From the NCBI GenBank assembly GCA_036554285.1, contig DATBNO010000032.1, positions 62,001-126,000 on the forward strand: a DNA stretch of 64,000 bases. Direction: 5' to 3'. A program made the position numbers and the translations under genes. The notes under the pieces are model-generated. The model saw nothing but the letters and a program-made list of their open reading frames with translations. It made no database searches and was not told the DNA's origin. The number at the start of each line of letters is the position of its first letter. Position 1 is the first letter of the stretch. Origin of the DNA: JADGGM01 sp025449955. GTDB lineage: Bacteria; Gemmatimonadota; Gemmatimonadetes; Gemmatimonadales; Gemmatimonadaceae. This document shows positions 27,134 to 35,904 of the stretch, in pieces.

Positions 27134-30081
27134 CGCGCCTCCTGACCTATGAGGTCGCGGGGCAGGACCGTGCGTACGCGACCTTGTTCACGCCACTGTT
27201 GGATGAGAGCGAGCAGCGGCTCGAGCAGCTGCAGCGATTGAGCATTGCCATGATCGCTGGCCGAATGCGGGTGTCCGTGCAATGTCCAGACTCCGCCGCG
27301 ATGGAGATGCCGCTCGAGAATCTTCTGCACCTCCGGCGTGAAGCCGACGGGCATGTTGAGCCGGAGGCATGCGACGCCGCTGATGTCTTCGAGATACCCG
27401 GGCCGGCGCGGCAGGCGTCCGCGCACCGCTTCGACCACGCGCTCGGACAAGGGCCGATAGGCCAGTCGGCAGAACTTGTAGCCGGCTTCGCCGAGCGATG
27501 CGCAGAGACGGCCGACATCAGTGCGGGCGTGTCGTACGCTCCGACGCTCCGACAGACTAACGGACAGCCGCTTCGGGTAGTCGAACGGCTGGTTGAACGG
27601 CGGGACGAAGCTCACGACTTCGGCGCCGATGCACTGTTCGAGCGCGTCCTTGCTGTGCCGCAGCGTCTCGTCGAGCGCCGCGGAATCCAGACTGGGCAGC
27701 CACTCGTGGCGGAAGGAATGGCTGGCGACTTCGTTGCCGGCCTCGTGAATGCGGCGGATCTGATCGGGATCGTGATACGGGTGCGTGCCGGGTAGCGCCG
27801 CGGCACCGACGACTGCAAAGCACGCCGGAATGTCATACCGGGAGTGCAGCTCGAGGAGCGCGTCCGTGTTGGGAAACTCGAGCGCGCCCCAGGTGGGCTT
27901 GGCGACGGTATTGCGTGAGCGATCGGCTCCCCATTGCGTGTCATAGTCCCAAAAGATCACTACGTTAGGCACAGCCCGGTCGTCGGCCGGCTGCGCGATC
28001 GCACTGCCGGCGCCGTGGCGGGCACGCCCGTGCGGCGGTGTGATGATATCGAGCCGGACCCGATCCCAGCGCACCACGATCGCGCTGTTGGCAGGCACAT
28101 CACCCCAGACGCAGAGCCAGTCGCTCCAGCGGCGCGAGGCCGTCGCCGGGCCGCCGTTCCAGCTGATGGCATCCGGGCTGACGGAGGCGGGCAGCATCAC
28201 CGTTGCCCCGTGCACCACGTCGGCGGTTGGATTCGACAATTCCAAGGCGGATTCCGCGCGCGGCGTGACCGTTAGGCACTGCATCGAGCGGAACCACTTC
28301 GCGGCCTCGCCGGCGGTCGGGTTCCACAGGCGTCCCGCGGCGACTTCGCCGGCCAAGCTGTCGAGTGCGCTCTGCCACGCCGATGCGGGCCGTATGCCGG
28401 GGTAGTCCGGTGAGAACATGCCGGCCACGTAGGGCAGCGTGTTGAGCAGGTACGTATGCGCGAGGTGCACGCCGCGCTCGTGAATGAGGCGCTCAAAGGC
28501 GGCCGGCGTGTACGCATCGCGGAGGTGCAGGACTTCTTGTGTGGCAAAGAGCAGCTGGTCGTCAGGTTGCACCTGGTGCATCGGGACGGCGCGCTCGGGG
28601 TACACGGCCGCGCCCCATTCCAGGCCCTCGCGGCGCGTGAACACTTCTGCGGGCGACGCATCGCCGCGGCGAGATTGACTCGACGCCTCGAACAACCCGA
28701 CGATCGCGGCGCCGGCGGCCGACCACGCGGCCGTATGGCGGTTGGCGAAGGATTCGCTGCGCAGGAGATAGGCCCTGCGCCCGACGCTCAGCGCCTTACC
28801 GACCGTTTGTTGCAGCGCACCCGTGGCGCGCGCCAGAAACGCCGAACGCAGATAGTGCGCGGCAATGAGGTAGTCGCTGTTCGCCGCATGCCGCATCGAT
28901 CCGCGTACCGCGTGGCGCAGGTCCCATCCGTTAGGCGCGAGCAGATTGAGCGAGCCGGCCGCGTTGACCGGCACGTCGTGATAGGACCAGAGCGTGCTGA
29001 TGCCGTGGTCGCGCAGCCGGGCGAGCAAGTCGTAGTCCGGATTGTCGGCTCCACCCATCGAGTAGCAGTACGCGAGCGATAACCCGTGATCGATCCACGT
29101 ATCCGGGCGATACCTGTCCGCGAGGGCGGCCAGCGCGCGGCGGAATCGCTCGGGGGCAACATTTCCCGATTCGTTGACACCGTGCGGCGCGATTTCGCTG
29201 CCCTCACCGTACAGTTCGTCGAGCAGCGCCCGATACGCGGGGCGTTCCATCGTCGGCGCGGGGCGACGCGGCACCGCGTCGCTCTCCATTGCGAACACGC
29301 TTTTCGTCAGGCGGAGGCCGCGGCCTAACCAGCCGCGCCGGCCATCGACGCCGTGCGCAAATACCAGGAACCGATCCTCGTCATCGAAGTCGGGATGGTC
29401 TGTGATGGTAAGCGCTGCTTCGGCGCCGAACGGCAGGCGGCCGAGGACCGCAGGTGTCGGCGCGGGCGTGTCGATGTGCCGCAGCACAAGAGCGATGCAC
29501 GACGACCAACCTGGGGCGCGCGCGGGCGCGGCCGTCGATTCCGTGCGGCCCGCGGCGAACGACCAGCGTGGATGCAGCGCCGCGGCGTCGAGCTCCAGAT
29601 CGATCGTGAGCATGCCCCCGTTCCATGCGATGACAGCGGGAATGCATCCGCGTGTCGAGCGGAGCTCGAGCAGCGCCCCGGATGGGTCGCGCCAGCGAAG
29701 GACGAACGGCGTCGATTCGTTCGTGACCGCGCGGCGCCTCACCTCGCTCCATCGACAGTACGCGTCCAGATGGTGCGGACGCGCGGTACACTGGGCGCTC
29801 AGTCGGACGCTGCACCGCCGAATCGAGGCGGCGCGCTCGGCGACTGCCGTCATGGTGAGTGGGCGCGACACCGAGTGTTCGTCAGCGACCAACGCGCCTA
29901 ACGTCAGGCCGAAGCGCATCACGTCGTCGGCGCTGGACCAGCGGGTCGCACCGCTCGGTGTCCAGGAGCTCGCGGCGTCGTGAGCACCCGGTCCGATATA
30001 TTCGACCTCCGGGCGACCCAACCTCAACGGCGCACAGGGGCTGTTCGGCTCGAACGCCTGGACGATCGTGGTCGGTGTCAC
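27121..30081 (-). CDS. Large two-module polysaccharide deacetylase-like protein
   Basis: A 986-aa protein without obvious signal peptide. The C-terminal module (about 670-986) is NodB/CE4-like: VVIFWDYDTQWG (motif 1 region), PACFAVVGAA, NEVASHSFRHEWLP (the metal-binding HSxxH), FVPPFNQPFDYP and VWTLHGHPHSASDHG (terminal His motif). The middle region (about 230-420) has a second set of CE4-like marks: AALTITDHPDFDDEDRFL, SEIAPHGVNESGN and TWIDHGLSLAYC, so it may be a second, diverged deacetylase fold. The first 200 residues look all-beta. The GTG at 30081 overlaps the stop of the GT2 gene (GTGA); the much longer frame to 30855 is only antisense-like shadow. It may remove N-acetyl groups from the polymer or a precursor. 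Confidence 0.7.
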   Translation of the reverse strand: MTPTTIVQAFEPNSPCAPLRLGRPEVEYIGPGAHDAASSWTPSGATRWSSADDVMRFGLTLGALVADEHSVSRPLTMTAVAERAASIRRCSVRLSAQCTARPHHLDAYCRWSEVRRRAVTNESTPFVLRWRDPSGALLELRSTRGCIPAVIAWNGGMLTIDLELDAAALHPRWSFAAGRTESTAAPARAPGWSSCIALVLRHIDTPAPTPAVLGRLPFGAEAALTITDHPDFDDEDRFLVFAHGVDGRRGWLGRGLRLTKSVFAMESDAVPRRPAPTMERPAYRALLDELYGEGSEIAPHGVNESGNVAPERFRRALAALADRYRPDTWIDHGLSLAYCYSMGGADNPDYDLLARLRDHGISTLWSYHDVPVNAAGSLNLLAPNGWDLRHAVRGSMRHAANSDYLIAAHYLRSAFLARATGALQQTVGKALSVGRRAYLLRSESFANRHTAAWSAAGAAIVGLFEASSQSRRGDASPAEVFTRREGLEWGAAVYPERAVPMHQVQPDDQLLFATQEVLHLRDAYTPAAFERLIHERGVHLAHTYLLNTLPYVAGMFSPDYPGIRPASAWQSALDSLAGEVAAGRLWNPTAGEAAKWFRSMQCLTVTPRAESALELSNPTADVVHGATVMLPASVSPDAISWNGGPATASRRWSDWLCVWGDVPANSAIVVRWDRVRLDIITPPHGRARHGAGSAIAQPADDRAVPNVVIFWDYDTQWGADRSRNTVAKPTWGALEFPNTDALLELHSRYDIPACFAVVGAAALPGTHPYHDPDQIRRIHEAGNEVASHSFRHEWLPSLDSAALDETLRHSKDALEQCIGAEVVSFVPPFNQPFDYPKRLSVSLSERRSVRHARTDVGRLCASLGEAGYKFCRLAYRPLSERVVEAVRGRLPRRPGYLEDISGVACLRLNMPVGFTPEVQKILERHLHRGGVWTLHGHPHSASDHGNAQSLQLLEPLLALIQQWREQGRVRTVLPRDLIGQEARWSS

Positions 30082-31208
30082 GATGCGGCGCTCACGTGGA
30101 GGGCATCCGGCGCGGCGCCGACGCCTAACGGAGCCGGGCGGCGATCGACGAGCGCCACGAATGTGACATCGTATTCGCGGCGGGCCGGTGGTTCGTCGTA
30201 TCGCGGACGGTCCGTGAGGCAGCTGAGCAATCCCCGCAGGACACCGCGCACGTGTTGCAGCGGCGCGATCGACGTCGGGTGCGCGACAAACTCGAGGACA
30301 TCTACCCCGATCCCGTACACGAAATCGAGCCAGAATCTCACCAAGCTGGCGAAGGCCGGCGTCGCATGCCGCTTCCAGATGAAGTAGCGATTGCGCACCT
30401 CCATGTAACCCTTCTTGGCGGCGTCCGGCCTCCCCTGCGGCGCATGGTTGTGCGACACGTGCGCATCGCCGCACCAGAGGAGCATCCATTCGCGGCCCAC
30501 ACGCAGCGACATCTCGAGATCTTCGCCCTGTGCATATCCGCTGAAATAGAGCGAGAAGCGCTGGCGGTCGAGCACGGCGCGCCGATACCCAACGGCACCC
30601 CCCGGGACGACCTGCACGCGGCGCGCACCGGTGAAAGGCGGCACGTGCGTGATCGGAAGCGAAACGCCGCTGTCGAGATACGAGCCCGGTTCCCCGCGTT
30701 GGGCGAGTCCGAGTGCGAACCGTATGCGCCAACGCCACGACAACGCGCCGCCCATGTTGTTGACGATCGCCCCTGCCACGGCACCGACGGTGACCGTCGT
30801 GTCGCGCACGAACACATCGCGAATAGCCTGGAAGTACCCGGCGTACGGGACACAATCATCGTCCAGGTAGAACACGAACGCTCCGGTCGATGCATCGACG
30901 CCGACGTTGCGTTGCAGCGTGAGGCCGGCCGGGCTCCGCACGTACGAGACGTCGAATCGCGCCGTATTGGTTGCGACCCATGCCTCGAGCGCCTCTTCCG
31001 TCGCGTGCCCACGCGACCCGTCCACGATCACGACGTCGGCCGGCGTGTCCGCGACCGCGAGCAAGGCGTCGAGCAGCGTCGTGATGGCGGCCGGCCGCTC
31101 GTACGTCGGGACGACGAGCGAGGAGTCCGTTAGGCCGGCTCTCTGTATCGCGGTGGAGCGCCAACCGGCCAGCGGCTGCATTGGAAGCGCCTGCGGCGAT
31201 GCAGTCAC
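30078..31208 (-). CDS. GT2-family glycosyltransferase
   Basis: A 376-aa GT-A enzyme. SSLVVPTYERPAAITTLLDAL is the nucleotide-binding start, VVIVDGSRG and AGLTLQRNVGVDAS follow, and FVFYLDDDCVPYAGYFQAI carries the DxD metal site (DDD). The later GYAQGEDLEMSLRVGRE contains the ED-like catalytic base motif. A C-terminal hydrophobic segment may anchor it at the membrane. Donor unknown. The GTG at 31208 overlaps the preceding stop as GTGA. Confidence 0.87.
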   Translation of the reverse strand: MTASPQALPMQPLAGWRSTAIQRAGLTDSSLVVPTYERPAAITTLLDALLAVADTPADVVIVDGSRGHATEEALEAWVATNTARFDVSYVRSPAGLTLQRNVGVDASTGAFVFYLDDDCVPYAGYFQAIRDVFVRDTTVTVGAVAGAIVNNMGGALSWRWRIRFALGLAQRGEPGSYLDSGVSLPITHVPPFTGARRVQVVPGGAVGYRRAVLDRQRFSLYFSGYAQGEDLEMSLRVGREWMLLWCGDAHVSHNHAPQGRPDAAKKGYMEVRNRYFIWKRHATPAFASLVRFWLDFVYGIGVDVLEFVAHPTSIAPLQHVRGVLRGLLSCLTDRPRYDEPPARREYDVTFVALVDRRPAPLGVGAAPDALHVSAAS

Positions 31209-32335
31209 GCTGCGGAACCCGTGCGCATTGGCTGCTCGAGCGCCGTCATCAGACGATCGATGATTCCGTCCCAGGCGAAACGAGAGGCGATGCGCCGGCG
31301 GCCGGCCTCGCCCAAGCGGCGGCGGAGCACCGCGTCCTGAATCACGCGACGCAGATGCTCGGCGTGCGCATCCACGTCGCCCACCGCGCCGGCGAGCGCG
31401 GTCTCGCCTTCGGCAATTACGCCGCGGATTCCTTTTGCCCGGGTCGTGACGACCGGCATCCCAGTCGCCATGGCTTCGCCGACGACAATCCCGTATCCCT
31501 CGAGGTGACTAGGGAAGAAAAATACGTCCCCCGCCACGAAGTAATCGGGCATCTCCTCGTACGGGACGCCGGCTAGATGCGTCACGCGCGCGTCGGCCGC
31601 GGCGAGCTCGTTGACAAGTGCTGCCTGCTGCTCCTCGACCGGCTTACCGATGATGAGCAGCCGTGCCCCCGGCATGTCGGCGATCTTGCGCCACGCAGCG
31701 ACGAGATCGCTCACGCCCTTGCGGCGCGAGAGCACGCCCACGTACAGCACGAGCACCTCGTCAGGTCCGATGCCTAACCGCGCACGAACGGCCGCGCGGC
31801 GCGGACGCGCGCGATCGAAGCGGGCGGCGTCGATGCCCATGGGCACGATGATCGTGCGGTCATGATCGACGCGCGGGCACACGCGCACGAGGTCATCTCG
31901 CGTGTCGGGCGAGAGGCAGGTAATCAAGTCGCAGCGGGTCGGCAGCCAGCGGTCGACGAGACGCCAGAACGGCCGATCCTCGAGATGCAGGTACGATCCC
32001 CAGATGCGGTGGCCCGCGCTCGATGTCACGGCACCGACGCCAACCGAGTACGGGCTATTGAACCGGATCCAGTCGACGGGCGGCAGGCGCTTGAGCAGCA
32101 AACGCAGATCGAGCGCCACATCCATGTTCCCAATGTAGGGGAGCTTCTTGCGCAGGCGGCGGCGCCACGTGTGCGGCGTGAAGTTGGGATGCTCCACCAC
32201 CGGCTCGCCATGCTCTACCAGCAAGTGCACGTCGACGCCACGATCAGCGATGCGCGTGAGGAACTCGCGATCGGTAATCGTGCCGCCGAGGACGGACTTG
32301 GGCGAGAGCCCGGTTTGGACCGCAACGATGCGCAT
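31205..32335 (-). CDS. GT4-family glycosyltransferase
   Basis: A 376-aa GT-B enzyme starting MRIVAVQTGLSPKSVLGGTI. The second domain has LVLYVGVLSRRKGVSDLVAAW and the donor site VFFFPSHLEGYGIVVGEAMATGMPVVTTRAKGIRGVI, with the glutamate of GEAMATG. The middle HLEDRPFWRLVDRWLPTRCDLITCLS marks the interdomain region. The ATG at 32335 gives the family N-terminus; the frame is open to 32422. Donor unknown. It lies 16 bases after the epimerase gene. Confidence 0.86.
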   Translation of the reverse strand: MRIVAVQTGLSPKSVLGGTITDREFLTRIADRGVDVHLLVEHGEPVVEHPNFTPHTWRRRLRKKLPYIGNMDVALDLRLLLKRLPPVDWIRFNSPYSVGVGAVTSSAGHRIWGSYLHLEDRPFWRLVDRWLPTRCDLITCLSPDTRDDLVRVCPRVDHDRTIIVPMGIDAARFDRARPRRAAVRARLGIGPDEVLVLYVGVLSRRKGVSDLVAAWRKIADMPGARLLIIGKPVEEQQAALVNELAAADARVTHLAGVPYEEMPDYFVAGDVFFFPSHLEGYGIVVGEAMATGMPVVTTRAKGIRGVIAEGETALAGAVGDVDAHAEHLRRVIQDAVLRRRLGEAGRRRIASRFAWDGIIDRLMTALEQPMRTGSAA

Positions 32336-32351
32336 GTGACGCGGGTCGCTG

Positions 32352-33392
32352 TCAGGCTGCGCGGGCGCGCGCGATCGCCGTCGCGTGCTCGTTGACCCAG
32401 GCGAATAACTGCGCCATGCCATCGGCGACGCCAGTGCGGGGAGCCCAACCCAGCTCGTCGGCCGCTTTCTGGTTGTCGCTGTAGAACACGCGCTGGTCGC
32501 CCGGCCGCCAATCGTCGAACGTGCGCGGCACGGGTCTGCCTAACTGATGCTCGAGCTCGGCCAGGACCTGGAGTACGCTGGCCCGGTTGGCCGGACCACC
32601 GCCGGCATTGTAGATCGACCCGGGCCGCCCGCGCTCGAGACAGAGATCATACAGGCCAAGCAGGTCTTCGACCCACAGGAGGTCGCGCACCTGCTTGCCG
32701 TCGCCGTAGATCGACGTCGGCAATCCAAGGACGGATGCAATGGTGAACCAGGCCACCCACCCTTGATCCTCGACACCGAACTGTCGTGTCCCGTAGATGC
32801 ACGATTGGCGCACGACGAAGGACCGTAAGCCATAGATGCGCGAGTAGTCGCGGACGTACTGGTCGGCGGCACCCTTCGAGCATCCATACGGCGAGTGGAA
32901 GTCCAGAGGCTCGGCCTCGCTCACGCCGTTGGGCAGCGCGGCGAAGTCATAGCGCCCGTCGCGCTCGATCACGTCATGGTGCTCCAGACCGCCATACACC
33001 TTGTTCGTGGAGGCGTAGACAAAGCCGGCCCCGGGAGCATGGCGCCGAACCGCCTCGAGCACGTTGAACGTGCCTAACGCGTTGACCTCGAAATCGTGGC
33101 GCGGGTCGGTGACCGACGTGGTCACTGCGACCTGCGCCGCCAAATGGAGCACCGCATCCACACCGCCGGTCTTCACGAAGGCGCGATCGAGGTCGCCGGG
33201 CTGCCGCACGTCGCCGCGGACGCAACGCACATCGCCGTGCCGCTGCAAGTGGTCCCAGTTGATGTCACTGCCGCGTCGCGACAAGTCGTCGAACACGGTC
33301 ACGCGCCAGCCGCGTTCGGCATAGTGCGTGGCGGCGTGACATCCAATGAAGCCGGCGCCGCCGGTGATGAGCATTGACTTCGCGTTCGTCAC
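32352..33392 (-). CDS. NAD-dependent SDR epimerase, CDP-paratose 2-epimerase (TyvE/RfbE)-like
   Basis: A 346-aa extended SDR. LITGGAGFIGCH is the NAD-binding motif; the catalytic triad region is VYASTNKVYG plus YGCSKG (the Y-x3-K). The segments AAQVAVTTSVTDPRHDFEVN, EPLDFHSPYGCSKGAADQYV, QSCIYGTRQFGVEDQGWVAW and DWRPGDQRVF are the distinctive blocks of CDP-paratose 2-epimerases, which make CDP-tyvelose. No other CDP-dideoxyhexose gene (RfbF, RfbG, RfbH) is visible in this window, so the real substrate may be a related sugar. The GTG at 33392 has GAGGA seven bases upstream; an internal ATG at 33374 also fits. Confidence 0.87.
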   Translation of the reverse strand: MTNAKSMLITGGAGFIGCHAATHYAERGWRVTVFDDLSRRGSDINWDHLQRHGDVRCVRGDVRQPGDLDRAFVKTGGVDAVLHLAAQVAVTTSVTDPRHDFEVNALGTFNVLEAVRRHAPGAGFVYASTNKVYGGLEHHDVIERDGRYDFAALPNGVSEAEPLDFHSPYGCSKGAADQYVRDYSRIYGLRSFVVRQSCIYGTRQFGVEDQGWVAWFTIASVLGLPTSIYGDGKQVRDLLWVEDLLGLYDLCLERGRPGSIYNAGGGPANRASVLQVLAELEHQLGRPVPRTFDDWRPGDQRVFYSDNQKAADELGWAPRTGVADGMAQLFAWVNEHATAIARARAA

Positions 33393-33406
33393 GGTATGGT
33401 CCTCGG

Positions 33407-34882
33407 TTATTGCCAGGTCGTCGCAGTGCCGGCGACTTCGTGCTCCAACGTTGCCGGCATTGTCGTGTGTCCAGCTGCGCGCAACAGCGCGCTCGTAAGG
33501 CGATCGGCGGCGCAACCGTCCGCGCGTCCGCATTCGTATTCGATCATCTGCGCGCGTTGCAATCGGTCCCGACTCGGCTCGGCGATCGCGCTCTCCATCA
33601 GCGCCGTCAACTCGTTCCACGATTTTGCCACGCGCAGGCCGCCGCGCTCGACGAGCGGGCGATAGTGTTCGACGCCGTATTCTTCGTACATGATGCCGCG
33701 CGGCGCATCGGGCTCGGTCGAGAAGTCGATGCCGATCACGGGGCGATCGAGCAGCGCCGCGTCGAGGCTCATCGTCGATGCGACGTTGACGCACATCTCG
33801 GCGTGCGCGAGGGCGCTGACGAGCCGCGCCTGATCGTTGGGCGTGGACAGGGTCCAGCCGTCGCGATCGGGCGGCGTTTCCCACGCGGTCTGCACCACGA
33901 CGTTCGGGAAGACGTCAGTCACGGTGCGCCACCGCTCGCGCGTTTCGAGCGGATGAATCCGCACGACGAGCGACAGTCCACGCAGCCTCGGACTGGCGTG
34001 CATGCGCTCCGCAAGGCGGCGCACGAGCAGCGGCTCGTCCGGAGCCAACCCGACAAAGCTCGCGGCGTACAGCACGTAACGCGCATCGGCAGGCAGGCCT
34101 AACGCACCGAGCGTCTCGTCACGCGTGCGGCGGTACGCGGGATCACGGTGGAAGTCGAACTGTGGCGTTCCCGTGACCGTGACGCGGTCGCGCGGTGTAT
34201 CGGGATAGAGGCGTAGCAGCTGCGCCCGCATACCCTCGTGCCACACGAAGTAATGGTCGTACGGCGGGATCGCGCTCCGGCTGGTGAGATTGTCGAAGCT
34301 GAGAATCGAGGTCACGATCGGAATGCCCAGGTCGCGCGCTGCGAGATAGTATGGATACTCGAGCGGCGTGACGCAGAACGTCGACCACACGATACTGGGC
34401 GCCATGCGCTCCAACTGCGCACGCACCGGTGTGATGTCGTGCGCCTCGCGATACCAGCGTTCCGCGGCGCGGCGGAGGCGACGCATGACCGGCTTCCGTT
34501 GGGCAATGGCGCCGAGCATCTCGACACCCGCTGCACGACCGCGTTGCGCGACCGACCACTCGCGTTCGAACCACCGACGATAGATCGGATAGCTCGCAAT
34601 GCCGTAGCGGCGATTGAATCCGCTCCGAATCACCGCATCGAGCAGAGCCTTGCCCCGAATCGGCCGGGACGGCAGCTCGAGCAGCTCGTGTATTTCGCTC
34701 GCGGCGGCGAATCGTCCGGCGGCCGGGTGATCGACCGGCGGCGCACCGTGGCGCAGCACGAGATGCACGTCCGCGCCAGCCGCCGTGAGGCGGTCGAGCA
34801 CTCCACCGTACACCACGTTGCGAACGCTCCAGACGTACGGCAGGAGCGCGGCAATGCGCGGACGAGCGGCTGGTCGCGTCAT
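33407..34882 (-). CDS. GT-B-fold glycosyltransferase-like protein of polysaccharide locus
   Basis: A 491-aa cytoplasmic protein. The N-terminal part (RIAALLPYVWSVRNVVYGGVLDRL, then ADVHLVLRHG) and the C-terminal part (SALAHAEMCVNVASTMSLDAALLDRPVIGIDF) fit a GT-B fold as in UDP-GlcNAc 2-epimerase/CDP-glycerol transferase-like proteins; the second block resembles the nucleotide-binding S-T-x-x-x-E/D-A region. The domain order and its place among glycosyltransferases support a transferase, but no specific family could be named. The ATG at 34882 overlaps the stop of the sulfotransferase gene (ATGA). Confidence 0.65.
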   Translation of the reverse strand: MTRPAARPRIAALLPYVWSVRNVVYGGVLDRLTAAGADVHLVLRHGAPPVDHPAAGRFAAASEIHELLELPSRPIRGKALLDAVIRSGFNRRYGIASYPIYRRWFEREWSVAQRGRAAGVEMLGAIAQRKPVMRRLRRAAERWYREAHDITPVRAQLERMAPSIVWSTFCVTPLEYPYYLAARDLGIPIVTSILSFDNLTSRSAIPPYDHYFVWHEGMRAQLLRLYPDTPRDRVTVTGTPQFDFHRDPAYRRTRDETLGALGLPADARYVLYAASFVGLAPDEPLLVRRLAERMHASPRLRGLSLVVRIHPLETRERWRTVTDVFPNVVVQTAWETPPDRDGWTLSTPNDQARLVSALAHAEMCVNVASTMSLDAALLDRPVIGIDFSTEPDAPRGIMYEEYGVEHYRPLVERGGLRVAKSWNELTALMESAIAEPSRDRLQRAQMIEYECGRADGCAADRLTSALLRAAGHTTMPATLEHEVAGTATTWQ

Positions 34883-35865
34883 CGCGCGGCGTGTCCCGCG
34901 TTGGGCTGCGGCGCGGTGTGCGTCCACTCCGGAAATTCACGGCCGAGCATCTCCTCGAGCGCGCGAACGTGCGGCGTCAGATCGCGCGACAGGTCGTCGC
35001 GAGTCGCCTCGGACATCTTGAGGCGCTTTCCCGACTGCTGGAACGGCATGTACGCCGCGTTCTTGGCGCGCTGCCGACGCACGGGATCGGACAGCAGCCG
35101 CTCGATCAGGCTGGCGCTGAGATTGTGGTACGCGCCCGCGATCGGCCTAACGACTGGCCAGCGTGCCCAACGACGCGGCACGTTGGTGTCGCCGGCCTCG
35201 TTGTGACGGGTGCCCGCCAGCTCGAGGCCGACGTCCGGGTCGACGCCTATGAAGCGATACACCGCCTGAAGCGTCTCGCGCGGCGCGGCGCTCATCTGCT
35301 CGAGCGTCAACACGAGCAGGCGTTCTCGCGCAACATGCGTCAGGAAGTCGCGCATGACTTCGTCGTAGTATCCGCGTGCGCGATAGGACAGATGGAGGCG
35401 CGCGTAAGCGCTCCGCGCCGATCGCTCCGCTTCGGCCGCCACGGCGGCGTCGAACGAGAGCGATTCGCGGCCATCGCCCTTGGCCAGCTCGTCCAAATAG
35501 TGCGACCACGCCCGCTTCACCGGATCGCGGAGCAGCACGATGAACTTTGCTTCGGGGAGCAAGCGCACGAGTCGCTCGTGCGCCGGCCGCCAAAAAAACA
35601 GGTCGGCGCTCTTCTCCCCGATCGCGCGTTGCGCTCCGGCCTCCGCGAACACGGAGGCGTATTGCTCCGCCGAATGCGTGCGGTCCCACCGCTGGGGATC
35701 GGCCGGGCCATCGCGCCAGGTGGTCGTCACGAGGATTTCATCTTCGATGAAATAGTTCATGTCCTCGCGCGGATGCATGTAGACGTCCGGGTGCGCCATC
35801 CAATGGCACAGCGCGGTCGTCCCGCTCTTGCGTTCACCCACGATGACGAAATTCGGCAACGGCAT
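34879..35865 (-). CDS. PAPS-dependent sulfotransferase
   Basis: A 328-aa cytoplasmic sulfotransferase. FVIVGERKSGTTALCHWM is the 5'-phosphosulfate-binding loop of PAPS enzymes, and FIVLLRDPVKRAWSHYL is the 3'-phosphate-binding motif with the conserved Arg and Ser. IGEKSADLFFW and VLTLEQMSAAPRETLQAVYRFIGVD are further family blocks. The length is that of heparan-type and NodH-like sulfotransferases. In this locus it probably sulfates a sugar hydroxyl of the repeat unit, making the polymer more acidic. No APS kinase or ATP sulfurylase lies in the window, so PAPS must come from elsewhere. Confidence 0.9.
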   Translation of the reverse strand: MPLPNFVIVGERKSGTTALCHWMAHPDVYMHPREDMNYFIEDEILVTTTWRDGPADPQRWDRTHSAEQYASVFAEAGAQRAIGEKSADLFFWRPAHERLVRLLPEAKFIVLLRDPVKRAWSHYLDELAKGDGRESLSFDAAVAAEAERSARSAYARLHLSYRARGYYDEVMRDFLTHVARERLLVLTLEQMSAAPRETLQAVYRFIGVDPDVGLELAGTRHNEAGDTNVPRRWARWPVVRPIAGAYHNLSASLIERLLSDPVRRQRAKNAAYMPFQQSGKRLKMSEATRDDLSRDLTPHVRALEEMLGREFPEWTHTAPQPNAGHAAR

Positions 35866-35904
35866 GACGTTCCTCGAGAATCAGGTCGACGTTCGTGTTG
35901 TGTT

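Noticed and set aside
30082..30855. N-terminal extension of the deacetylase-like frame
   Set aside because: It lies wholly within the GT2 gene in another frame, is Arg/Cys-rich and unlike any domain; the GTG at 30081 gives the usual GTGA overlap.
33393..33884. N-terminal extension of the epimerase frame
   Set aside because: Low-complexity Arg/Ala sequence in another frame of the upstream transferase gene; the Rossmann motif starts right after the GTG at 33392, which has a GAGGA.
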